From positions 248,001 through 312,000 of the forward strand of contig CAYUVH010000007.1 in the NCBI GenBank assembly GCA_964448135.1: a DNA stretch of 64,000 bases. The letters run 5' to 3'. A model generated the notes under the pieces. That model saw nothing but the letters and a program-made list of their open reading frames with translations, was not told the origin of the DNA and did no database searches. Positions within the stretch are counted from its first letter, which is position 1. Every line of letters begins with the position of its first letter. Positions 8,642-17,314 of this stretch are shown in pieces. The position numbers were made by a program, and so were the translations under genes. This stretch comes from CAYUVH01 sp964448135. Its GTDB lineage: Bacteria; Verrucomicrobiota; Verrucomicrobiia; Limisphaerales; UBA8199.

Positions 8642-10015
8642 ATGACCGCCAAATTGCTGATCGTGGACGACGAGAAAACGCAGCGCGAGGGACTTCGCGC
8701 CGCGCTGGAGGATCGTTACGATGTCTATCTGGCAGAAGACGCCAAGGCGGCGTTCGACCTGCTCGAACAGGAGCATTTCGATGTTTTGCTGACCGATTTC
8801 CGCCTGCCCAACGAAGACGGCATGAAACTCATCGCGCGTGCCAAATCGCTGCCGAAGCCGCCCATTTGTATTCTGATGACCGCCTACGGCTCCGAGGAAA
8901 TCGCGGTCGAGGCGATGAAACGCGGAGCGGACGATTACATCGCCAAGGGCCGGATGCAGATCGATGAGCTCGAAATGCGCATTGCCCGCGCCCTGCGCGG
9001 CCAGAAGCTCGAGGCGGAAAACGTCTCCCTTCGCCAGCAACTCGACTCGAAATTCGGGATGGAAAATGTCATCGGCGAATCGGTGGCGATGCAGGAGGTT
9101 CTCGACGTGGTGCAGCAGGTTGCACCCACGCGCGCCACGGTGCTGCTCCAGGGCGAGAGTGGCACGGGGAAGGAGCTGATTGCCAAGGTCATTCACCAGC
9201 GCAGCCCGCGCGCGCAACAGCCGCTCGTCACCGTAAATTGCGCGGCGCTTTCACCCACGCTGCTGGAAAGCGAATTATTCGGCCACGAGAAGGGTGCTTT
9301 CACCGGCGCGCACGAACGGCGAATCGGGCGGTTCGAGCAGGTCCAGGGCGGCACGCTTTTTCTCGATGAGATCGGCGAAATTGACGCTTCCGTGCAGGTA
9401 AAGCTGCTGCGTTTCCTGGGCGAACGCACTTTTGAGCGGGTGGGATCGAACAAAACCCTGACCGCGGATGTCCGATTGATAGCCGCCACCAACAAAAACC
9501 TGGCAGAGCTGGTCAAAAATGGAATTTTCCGGGAAGACCTGTTCTTTCGCCTGCGCGTTGTCGAGATTACGCTGCCGCCTTTGCGCGACCGCCGGGACGA
9601 CATCCCGCTGCTGGCAACATCGTTCCTGCGCGAGTGCGCGCGCGAAAACGAAAAAGTGGTGACGGGTTTTACGGCCGACACGATGGACATTTTGCAGCGC
9701 CATAACTGGCCGGGAAACATCCGCGAGCTGCGGACCGCCATCGAACACGCCGTCGTGCTGTGTCGCGGTGAACGGATCACGCCGCGCGACCTGCCGCCTT
9801 CCGTGCGTCATGGCGCCAGTGCGGCGCCGACCCCGGTGCTCGCTCCCGCGGGACCGGGCAAAATCGAACTCACCGTGAAGGAAGCCGAGAAACAATTGAT
9901 CATCCAGGCCCTCAAGGATTCCGGTGGCAACCGCACGGCCGCCGCGAAAAGGCTCGGCATGAGCCGTCGCACCCTGCACCGCAAACTGCACGAATACCAC
10001 CTCGAAGGCTTTTGA
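8642..10015 (+). CDS. Sigma-54-dependent response regulator, NtrC family
   Basis: A 457-residue two-component activator. The receiver domain (1-120) has the acidic pair D9/D10 and the phosphoacceptor Asp52 in LLTDFRLPNEDG. The sigma-54 AAA+ domain (about 140-370) has Walker A GESGTGKE, the GAFTGA loop that contacts sigma-54, Walker B GGTLFLDEIGE and the arginine-finger region. A Fis-type helix-turn-helix (about 415-455, GGNRTAAAKRLGMSRRTL) ends the protein. The frame runs upstream to 8366, but that part overlaps the divergent gene antisense and has no domain, so ATG 8642 is chosen. No histidine kinase is in the window. The next gene starts 3 nt after its stop. Confidence 0.93.
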   Translation: MTAKLLIVDDEKTQREGLRAALEDRYDVYLAEDAKAAFDLLEQEHFDVLLTDFRLPNEDGMKLIARAKSLPKPPICILMTAYGSEEIAVEAMKRGADDYIAKGRMQIDELEMRIARALRGQKLEAENVSLRQQLDSKFGMENVIGESVAMQEVLDVVQQVAPTRATVLLQGESGTGKELIAKVIHQRSPRAQQPLVTVNCAALSPTLLESELFGHEKGAFTGAHERRIGRFEQVQGGTLFLDEIGEIDASVQVKLLRFLGERTFERVGSNKTLTADVRLIAATNKNLAELVKNGIFREDLFFRLRVVEITLPPLRDRRDDIPLLATSFLRECARENEKVVTGFTADTMDILQRHNWPGNIRELRTAIEHAVVLCRGERITPRDLPPSVRHGASAAPTPVLAPAGPGKIELTVKEAEKQLIIQALKDSGGNRTAAAKRLGMSRRTLHRKLHEYHLEGF

Positions 10016-10018
10016 GAT

Positions 10019-11920
10019 ATGCCGTTGCAGGATTTCATCCATAAGCTCGAGGTCGGCGGGGGTATGCGTTACCTCCGCATGGTGGCGGCGATCCTCGGTC
10101 TGCTCGGAGTGGTGGTCCTTTACAACTGGCGGACGTTCCGCAACGAATACACCCAGGAGGCCATGGATTTCTCGCAGGTGGCACGCAGCGTTTCCGGAGG
10201 CCAGGGTTACACCACGCGACTGATCCGGCCGTTCAGCGTATATCTCATCACCGAGCGGAACAAGTTCGTTGGCCGCAAGCCCGAAACCAACAAGGTTGCG
10301 GACCTCGGCATGGTGCGGGGCGACCACCCGGACATCGCGAATCCCCCGTTGTATCCCGTGGCGCTGGCGGGCTGGATGAAGCTAATGCCCTTCCGCTATC
10401 CGGTGGATGAAAAGCGTCCCTTCTGGAGCACGCCGAAAAACCGCATGACCGACCAGGGCGGCCGACAGTTCTGGCGCTACCAGCCGGATTTTTTAATCGG
10501 CGTGTTCAACCAGACTCTTTTCCTCGCCACGGTCGTGCTGCTCTTTTTTCTGGCTCGGCGGCTGTTTGACTCCGGCGTAGCCTGGGTATCCACGATTCTG
10601 CTGCTCGGCAACGAGTTGCTCTGGCGGTTCGCGCTATCCGGCCTTTCCACGACGCTGCTGCTGCTGATTTTCGTGGGCCTGTTCTGGTGTGTGACGATGC
10701 TGGAACGCGAAATCCGCGAACCGCAATGGAAGGCTGGAGGCGCGAATGGCCTGGCCCTGCTGGCGGGTTTGCTGGTCGGGCTGGGGAGCCTGACCCGCTA
10801 CTCGTTCGGCTTCCTGATCATACCGTTGCTGACTTTTGTCATCATCATCGGCGGGCAACGGCGCTTCCTCTTTTCGGTTCTCATCTTTGCGGCCTTCTCG
10901 GTCGTGGTGTTGCCCTGGATGTGGCGCAACTACCAACTCAGCGGCTTTCCCTTTGGCACGACCACCTTCGCGATTTTCGAAGGCGCCTCCTATTCCGAGT
11001 ATCACCTCCAGCGATCGATGGCGCCCGACATTCATCTTTCGCTGCTCAGCGCGTTCTGGCAAAAACTGCTGCCCAACCTGCGACTCATCCTCCAAAACGA
11101 TTTGCCCAAACTGGGCGGCTCCTGGATTTGCGCCTTCTTTCTCGTCGGCCTCCTCATCGGATTCCGGCAGCAACCGCTGCGTCGGCTGCGCTATTTTCTA
11201 CTCATGTGCCTGCTGACTGTCTGCGTGGTGCAGGCGCTCGGCCGCACGCAGATCACGGAGGATTACCCGGACATCAATACCGAAAACCTGCTCGTGCTGC
11301 TCTTCCCCCTGGTTTCGATTTACGCCGTGAGTTTGTTTTTCATCCTGCTGGATCAACTCGCTCCGACCATTCTCAGTCTGCGCTATCTCGTCATCGGCGC
11401 ATTCGCCGTGCTGGTCTGCCTGCCGATGATCCTGGTTTTCCTTCCGCCAAAGACCATCCCGGTGGTCTATCCCCCGTTTTACCCGCCGGTGATCCAAAAG
11501 CTCGCCAGCTGGGTCAAGCCGACGGAACTAACCATGAGCGACATCCCCGCCGCCATGGCGTGGTACGGCCGGCGCAAGTGTGTCTGGGTCACCCTCCGGG
11601 CAATGCCCGATCGCAAGGACCCCGATTGGCAGGAGGGCTTCGTGGCCTTCAGTGACTGGCAGGTTCCCGTTGTGTTGCTTTACCTCTCGCCGGTCACCAT
11701 GGACAGCCGGTTTCTGTCGCAATGGCTCCGATCCGGCGAGAAAGGCTGGGGCAGCTTCATCCTGGAAAGCATGTTAAGGAAAGAAACGCCGCCTAGTTTT
11801 CCGCTGCGAAAAGCTCCGGCCGGCTGGTTGCCCGAACAATTCGTGCTTACGGATTGGGAACGCTGGGCGCCGGCGGCGCGCCGGGCTCACGGCCTGGAGG
11901 TGTCTTCCGATACCCCCTGA
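10019..11920 (+). CDS. GT-C/ArnT-like membrane glycosyltransferase (GT39-like)
   Basis: A 633-residue polytopic membrane protein. One N-terminal transmembrane segment (about 19-37) is followed by an extracytoplasmic loop with EAMDFSQVARSVSGGQGYTT. This matches the acidic, D..qvA.....G.GYTT pattern of GT-C enzymes that use polyprenyl-phosphate sugars. About ten further hydrophobic segments and a C-terminal soluble part of about 130 residues follow. It starts 3 nt after the NtrC-type regulator, so the two are probably one transcript. Acceptor and sugar are unknown. The 3' end overlaps the convergent unknown gene by 34 bp. Confidence 0.72.
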   Translation: MPLQDFIHKLEVGGGMRYLRMVAAILGLLGVVVLYNWRTFRNEYTQEAMDFSQVARSVSGGQGYTTRLIRPFSVYLITERNKFVGRKPETNKVADLGMVRGDHPDIANPPLYPVALAGWMKLMPFRYPVDEKRPFWSTPKNRMTDQGGRQFWRYQPDFLIGVFNQTLFLATVVLLFFLARRLFDSGVAWVSTILLLGNELLWRFALSGLSTTLLLLIFVGLFWCVTMLEREIREPQWKAGGANGLALLAGLLVGLGSLTRYSFGFLIIPLLTFVIIIGGQRRFLFSVLIFAAFSVVVLPWMWRNYQLSGFPFGTTTFAIFEGASYSEYHLQRSMAPDIHLSLLSAFWQKLLPNLRLILQNDLPKLGGSWICAFFLVGLLIGFRQQPLRRLRYFLLMCLLTVCVVQALGRTQITEDYPDINTENLLVLLFPLVSIYAVSLFFILLDQLAPTILSLRYLVIGAFAVLVCLPMILVFLPPKTIPVVYPPFYPPVIQKLASWVKPTELTMSDIPAAMAWYGRRKCVWVTLRAMPDRKDPDWQEGFVAFSDWQVPVVLLYLSPVTMDSRFLSQWLRSGEKGWGSFILESMLRKETPPSFPLRKAPAGWLPEQFVLTDWERWAPAARRAHGLEVSSDTP

Positions 11921-12459
11921 GCGCGCACCCGCGCCATTGCGTCGTGCGCAAGCTCAAGAATTCCGGAGAGCGTACCGACGTCGCCCGTCTCCGTGAGGGT
12001 CTCCAGCCAGTCTGAAAAGACATTTTCCGGGTGCGGATGGGTTTCGGGCAAAAGCTTCCACTGCCGGGCAGCCCAATCGTAATAAAGCCGGTCCAATCGG
12101 TAGGCAAATGGTTTGGACAGCCCGTTCAAGATGTTCGCCAGCATGCAACGGTCGCATCCGGCCTGCACCAGCGCTCCCACGAAACGCAACTCCGTCTCCT
12201 GCGCTTCATCCAGTTTAGGTGTCGATTCAGGGCAGAAGCTCAGCCAGCCATCCTCGTACAGTTTCAGCGCGGCCCACCAATTCAAACCCAACTCGTCGCA
12301 GACGGACCGGGGACTGACCGCGAACAGCAATTGCTGCGCGGCATGGACGCGCGCGTCGTGTGCAATCGGGGGGAAGTCCGGAGCCGTCAGCGCGATCACC
12401 TCCGACGCTGCCATGGCACCCGATCCCAAACCCTGATTCGGCTCAATATTCAGACTCAT
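11887..12459 (-). CDS. Hypothetical protein (190 aa)
   Basis: No family recognised. A soluble, acidic protein without a signal peptide, containing LGLNWWAALKLYEDGWLSF (a helix-turn-helix-like stretch, about 58-76) and LVQAGCDRCMLANILNGLSKPF (about 97-118), which resembles MerR or excisionase-like helices with a CxxC pair. The start could also be the ATG at 12414 (MAASEV). The last 11 codons overlap the convergent GT-C gene. A DNA-binding role is only a guess from the helix pattern. Confidence 0.6.
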   Translation of the reverse strand: MSLNIEPNQGLGSGAMAASEVIALTAPDFPPIAHDARVHAAQQLLFAVSPRSVCDELGLNWWAALKLYEDGWLSFCPESTPKLDEAQETELRFVGALVQAGCDRCMLANILNGLSKPFAYRLDRLYYDWAARQWKLLPETHPHPENVFSDWLETLTETGDVGTLSGILELAHDAMARVRAQGVSEDTSRP

Positions 12460-12625
12460 CCCACGCCTGCACTGCGGTTCTTCACTCCTGCTGCCGTCGC
12501 AACCACGCCGGAAAAAACTGCGGGGTCACGCGCAAAATCGTAACACCGCCGTCACGATTGGGAAGAGAAAAGAATTAAATGTGACCAAACCGCTCCACCA
12601 AATAATACGGATGCGCGGGGCTGCC

Positions 12626-13573
12626 TCACTTCGCTTTCGTCGCAGCCGGCGCTCCCAACTCCGCCAGCTTCCGATTCTCCCGGCGCAAGATCGTCGCCTC
12701 GATGCGCGGCACGTACATCTGTGTTTCCGCCGGCAGATAGGGCGAAATGGCGTCGAAGCTGCGCGCGTTGTGTTTCGTCAGCAGCTTGCCGACCGTCCCC
12801 TGCCCGGAATTGTACGCCGCCAGCGAAAGCCGCCAGTCCTTGAACTGCCCCTGGAGCGCCTTCAGATACTTCGAAGCGGCGGCCGCGCTGAGCTCCGCGT
12901 CCAATCGCTGGTCCGGCAACATCGTCCGCAATCCATATTGCTTCGCTGTCGGCGGCATAAGCTGAAAAAGCCCCGCCGCCCCCACCGGGCTCTTCGCCCG
13001 CGGATTGAACGCGGATTCCACCTCCGCCATCCAGACGAACTCGACGGGAACTGTCTGCGTGGCGAACACGGGTTTTAATTTCGGGACATAGGTTTTGGCC
13101 GCCTCCGGCCAGTCCGCCGAAGTCACCCGCTTGATCCAGACCTCCCGCTGCTGTTGTGCCGTGGGGTTGGGTAGTTTTTTGGGTGGCTGACCGGGTGGCG
13201 GTTTGGGAGCCGGTGGCGCCGCGGCGCGCAACTCGTCCGCCACTTCCATGTAATCTATCCGCGCGCGCAACCACGCCGCATAAGGCGCGGTGTCCGGCGA
13301 TTGCTCCAGCAGGGGCTGGATCGTTTTCGCCGTGTCTTTCAAAGCCGCAAGATCCAGCACGTAATCGCCCTGCAATTCCTTTTCGAATTCGGCGAGAAAT
13401 TCCTTCACCTTGTCGCGATCCACCTGCTGCAAGGCATTTAACACCCGGTCGTCCAGGTTTTCGCGCGCGAAGTCCTGCGCTGCGTCCATCACGTCATCCA
13501 GATTGAAATCCTGGTCCTGGCCCCGCGCCACTGCCGCAACCAGCAGAAAAGCCATGACCACAAAGTATTTCAT
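12626..13573 (-). CDS. Lytic transglycosylase, SLT domain
   Basis: Cleaves peptidoglycan glycan strands in the periplasm. From the ATG at 13573 the protein has 315 residues, with a signal peptide (MKYFVVMAFLLVAAVARGQ). A helical region of about 100 residues and a Pro-rich linker (PPAPKPPPGQPPKK) lead to the SLT domain (about 170-300). The catalytic Glu is in the EVESAFNPRAKSPVGAAGLF stretch (Glu186), followed by QLMPPTAKQYG and AAYNSGQGTV, the family signatures. It resembles MltD/Slt35-like enzymes without LysM repeats. An upstream ATG at 13594 is in frame but would place extra polar residues before the signal peptide. Confidence 0.92.
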   Translation of the reverse strand: MKYFVVMAFLLVAAVARGQDQDFNLDDVMDAAQDFARENLDDRVLNALQQVDRDKVKEFLAEFEKELQGDYVLDLAALKDTAKTIQPLLEQSPDTAPYAAWLRARIDYMEVADELRAAAPPAPKPPPGQPPKKLPNPTAQQQREVWIKRVTSADWPEAAKTYVPKLKPVFATQTVPVEFVWMAEVESAFNPRAKSPVGAAGLFQLMPPTAKQYGLRTMLPDQRLDAELSAAAASKYLKALQGQFKDWRLSLAAYNSGQGTVGKLLTKHNARSFDAISPYLPAETQMYVPRIEATILRRENRKLAELGAPAATKAK

Positions 13574-13757
13574 TGTTCGAAACGTCGCATGCAATCAGTT
13601 TGTGTCGCGCCCAAATCCTGACCAAACGTAATTCTACGGACGAAATCAGAACCCGGCCAGACCCATCTCAATCCTATTGGTCTTAAAAGATGGGAATCCC
13701 CACCTCGCACTGCTTGCTTTCCGGCCGTTCAGGAATATATTTGACGCTGCCATCTGC

Positions 13758-16700
13758 ATGCGAAGTAACGACCGTTCCCTGCCCGCCAACTCAACCATTC
13801 ACGCCGTCCGGTCGCGTTTTCTCGCGATCGGTTTTTGCGCCGTTCTCGCCGCCATTGCGCTGCACGGAAGCGCCGCCGAATCGACGACCGCCACGGAGCA
13901 AAACGTCCCCATCCGCTTCCTCGACAGCGCAACGGGCTGCGCGGTGCAGCCGGATTCGGTTTCCACTCGCAGTCAATCGCCCGGTGTAGAGGAATTCCGC
14001 CCGTCCGGGTCCGAATTCTCCGCGGCCGGCCACGGCACGCTGAAGTTGCAGCGCGGTCGCCACACCGTTCTCGCATCCGCTTCGCGCTACCAACCCATGT
14101 CCGGCGACGTCGAAGTGTCCGACTCCGGGCCATACGTCATCCAATTCCTGCTCGACCCCGTCGAAACTCCGGAAGAACTCCGCCCCGAGACCATCGCCGC
14201 CCTTCAACGCGATGGCGCGACGTTGCTTCAGGGCTTCATCTCCGATGATGCCACCGGCGCGCCGATTCCCGGAGTGACCGTTCATTCGGAACCCAGCGGC
14301 TCCACAACGACCTCCGACGAGCGCGGCTTCTTCCGTCTCTACGTACCCGTGTCGGTCAAATCGGCGCCGACGTCCGCCGCGAAGCTTGTCTTCGAAAAAC
14401 CCGGTTACCAAACCCTGGAACGGCAAAACCTCGAACTCTGGACACGCGGTGACTGGACATACAAAATTCAACTCCAACCCGGCAAAGGTCTCTCGGTTGT
14501 GGACGAAAACCTCACCCGCCATCGCTCCGGTTCGTATTCGCAGATCCTGCCCACGCCCGCCGCTGTCTCACAGTTCGACGAGGTGGTTCCCGCATCCCCA
14601 ACCATCAAGCCGTTGGCCACCCAGGCGACCAACTCCACGATTCGCGTCCCTCGCAACATCCGCGTGCTGCGCTCCGACGGCGTCACCATCGACTACGTCA
14701 CCATGAATTATTACGCGCGCGCCGTGCTGCCTTCCGAATGGATCGCCAGTTGGGGCAGCGCTTCCTATCCCGGCGGCACCAATTCGTTGAACGCCGGCGC
14801 CGTGGCCGCCCGTTGCTACGCCATCGTGAAACTCAACAATGTTTCCGGCACCAGCACCTACGACATCTGCGCCACCACTTCGTGCCAGGTTTATAATCCC
14901 GCAAACTTCAATTCCCTGACCGACACGGCCGTCAATTACACGGAAAACTGGGTGGTCATTTCCGGGGGCGCGATCGCAAACACGGAGTATTCCGCCGAGG
15001 ACAATTCACTGGGCTCCGCGTGCGGCGATGGCTTCACGGCGCCGACCGGGGGTTGTCTTTTCGACCCGGTCTGCGCGGGCGAGGCTCGCAACGGCCACGG
15101 CCGCGGCATGTGCCAGTGGGGCACCGCCAAATGGGCCAGCGGCCGCAAATTCACCGGTAACAGTACCGGCAACTCCACCCTCAATGGCTATCCGCGCCGC
15201 GATTGGAAATGGATCGTTCAGCACTACTACCCGACGCTCACGCTCGTGAAAGGCGCGCCGCTGCTCATTGGCGATGACGTCAAAGCCTTCGCCAGCGTCA
15301 ACATCAACCAATGCGCCGACGGCAGCATCAGCAACGGCATCAATTGTCCGCTGCTGGCCACGTTGCCCGCGAATACCACCGGCGTGATTCTAGCCGGGCC
15401 GACGGTCGTGACCAACGACGGCAAAGGTTTTACGTGGTATCAGGTCCAGTGGAACGACGCGAGCAGCACGCTGGGCTGGGTGAAGGAGAATTTTATCGAG
15501 CGCGTGTTTTCCACGCCGACCGCTCCGAGCGGACTCACGGCCGCCGCCGCCGGCACCAATCAAATCAACCTGGGCTGGACGGACAACGCCGGCGTCGTGG
15601 CCGCCGGCTTCCGGATCGAACGCGCCATCGCCAGCGGCGGTCCCTGGCTCGAAATCAACACGGTCGCCACCGGCGTCACGAACTATTCCGACACGAAGCT
15701 CTACCCCGCCAGCACGTGGTTCTATCGCGTCCGTGCGTATAACGCCGGCGGCAACTCCGGTTATTCGGCCACGGCCAGCGTCACAACCTCGAATCCGCCG
15801 CCGATCCTGCCCGCCATCGCCAATCGCACCATCGTGGAAGGCACGCAACTCACCTTCACCAACACCGCTTCCGGTCCCGACTTCGTCCAACTGCTCACCG
15901 ATTTCGAACCATTCGTCAGCGAAACGGCCAACGGCGTAGTGATGTTCCGTGACCCGACGAACTCGGCCACAACCACCGCGTTCATGTCCCCCGCACCCGA
16001 TCTCGCCGCCATCGCCGACGCCTTCCCCACCAACGGCAATACCAGCGCTCGCGTCCTGCGCGTGAATTGCAATTTCACCAACCCAAGCAATCCGTGGCTT
16101 CGCCTGACCACCGCCAGCGCCACGACGTTTCCCAATCCTGTCATCAATTTCGCCGCGCAACTTCGTTTCAAGATTTATTCGGACAAGGCCATCCAGGTCG
16201 CTGTCGGCTGTCGCGAAACCACCACGGCTGCCGGGAGCGCAATCGGCTCCAACGGCGGCACCACTGGTGCCATTGAGTGGGCCGGCGTTACCAACGTTTC
16301 CGGCACCGCGCCGATGCCCACTCGGAGCCTTTCCGCGTCAAACTGGGCTACGCTTACGTTCAATTTCACGAATGAACCCATTCGCAGTTTCTCCAGCGGC
16401 AACGGGGTCCTCTCCACCGCCTCGGGCCTCGGCACTTTGGAGCATCTCGCGATCGTGCCAACCGGCGGGACGGGAGCCTATAATATCTACCTGGACGATC
16501 TCGCAGTCGTGACGCCGCGCAAATTTACCTACAGTCTCGCCGCGGGCGCCCCCGGCAACGCCAGCATCGGCGCAGCCACCGGCATTTTCAGTTGGTCGCC
16601 CTCCGAAGCCCAGGGCCCTTCGACAAATACGATTTCCGTCATTGTGACCGACAACAGCAGCCCCGCTCGCAGCACGACAAACACCTTTATTGTCGTCGTC

Positions 16701-17207
16701 AACGAAACCAACTCCGCCCCCGTGCTCGCCGCCATTCCCGACCGCACCGTTCACGCCGGCACGCTTGTCACCTTTACCAATTCCACCACCGATTCCGACC
16801 TGCCCGCCAATCCCCTCAGCTACTCGCTCGACCCCGGCGCCCCGGCCACGGCTTCCGTGGATTCCATCACCGGCGTTTTCAACTGGCTCACCGCCGACGC
16901 CAATGCGGGCAACGCTTATCCAATCACTGTCCGCGTCACCGACAATGGCATTCCGCCCCTCTCCGACACACGGACATTCTCCGTTGCCGTGGAACCGCGC
17001 CCCACCTTCCAGGCACCCATCGCATCCGGCTCCGGCATCGTCCTCAATTGGAGCACCATTCCCGGGTCTCCCTACACGGTCCAATACAAGGACGAAATCC
17101 TCGCCGACTGGACCAACCTCCTCTCTCTCACCGCGACGAGTTCCTCAGCCTCCATCACGAATTCCCCGGCCACCCCTCAGCGCTATTTCCGCATCCTGGC
17201 GAATTAG
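13758..17207 (+). CDS. Large secreted SpoIID/LytB-domain protein with SH3-like and FN3/cadherin-like modules
   Basis: From ATG 13758 the protein has 1149 residues. A signal peptide (about 20-41, FLAIGFCAVLAAIALHGSAA) is followed by a carboxypeptidase-regulatory-like region. The SpoIID/LytB core (about 305-505) has YARAVLPSEW, GAVAARCYAI and HGRGMCQWGT, the motif that in SpoIID binds and cuts glycan strands. An SH3-like segment (about 505-590), one fibronectin type III module (about 592-680) and cadherin-like Ig repeats follow. The C-terminal module is Y.VQ...W...(Q)RYFR. Presumably exported and peptidoglycan-binding. The in-frame upstream ATG at 13677 is rejected because the signal peptide would be buried. 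It is divergent from the lytic transglycosylase. Confidence 0.85.
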   Translation: MRSNDRSLPANSTIHAVRSRFLAIGFCAVLAAIALHGSAAESTTATEQNVPIRFLDSATGCAVQPDSVSTRSQSPGVEEFRPSGSEFSAAGHGTLKLQRGRHTVLASASRYQPMSGDVEVSDSGPYVIQFLLDPVETPEELRPETIAALQRDGATLLQGFISDDATGAPIPGVTVHSEPSGSTTTSDERGFFRLYVPVSVKSAPTSAAKLVFEKPGYQTLERQNLELWTRGDWTYKIQLQPGKGLSVVDENLTRHRSGSYSQILPTPAAVSQFDEVVPASPTIKPLATQATNSTIRVPRNIRVLRSDGVTIDYVTMNYYARAVLPSEWIASWGSASYPGGTNSLNAGAVAARCYAIVKLNNVSGTSTYDICATTSCQVYNPANFNSLTDTAVNYTENWVVISGGAIANTEYSAEDNSLGSACGDGFTAPTGGCLFDPVCAGEARNGHGRGMCQWGTAKWASGRKFTGNSTGNSTLNGYPRRDWKWIVQHYYPTLTLVKGAPLLIGDDVKAFASVNINQCADGSISNGINCPLLATLPANTTGVILAGPTVVTNDGKGFTWYQVQWNDASSTLGWVKENFIERVFSTPTAPSGLTAAAAGTNQINLGWTDNAGVVAAGFRIERAIASGGPWLEINTVATGVTNYSDTKLYPASTWFYRVRAYNAGGNSGYSATASVTTSNPPPILPAIANRTIVEGTQLTFTNTASGPDFVQLLTDFEPFVSETANGVVMFRDPTNSATTTAFMSPAPDLAAIADAFPTNGNTSARVLRVNCNFTNPSNPWLRLTTASATTFPNPVINFAAQLRFKIYSDKAIQVAVGCRETTTAAGSAIGSNGGTTGAIEWAGVTNVSGTAPMPTRSLSASNWATLTFNFTNEPIRSFSSGNGVLSTASGLGTLEHLAIVPTGGTGAYNIYLDDLAVVTPRKFTYSLAAGAPGNASIGAATGIFSWSPSEAQGPSTNTISVIVTDNSSPARSTTNTFIVVVNETNSAPVLAAIPDRTVHAGTLVTFTNSTTDSDLPANPLSYSLDPGAPATASVDSITGVFNWLTADANAGNAYPITVRVTDNGIPPLSDTRTFSVAVEPRPTFQAPIASGSGIVLNWSTIPGSPYTVQYKDEILADWTNLLSLTATSSSASITNSPATPQRYFRILAN

Positions 17208-17244
17208 CGCCGGACCCGCGGTTTGGAATTTGATGTTGGGTGTT

Positions 17245-17308
17245 TATCTGGTCCTTGGTTCTTGGAGCTTATTCTTCTTTAGCCTTCAGCCTTCAGCCTT
17301 TAGCCTTC
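17245..17308 (+). repeat. Dispersed pyrimidine-rich repeats, families A and G
   Basis: Family A (GGTCCTTGGTTCTTGGAGCTT type) lies at 17245-17270, then a tandem AGCCTTC array at 17279-17308. They sit directly before the GTG start of the glucosidase gene. Read through, they would encode a false N-terminal extension. Other family A copies are at 37498, 55632 and 58251. Confidence 0.75.
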
Positions 17309-17314
17309 GTTCTC

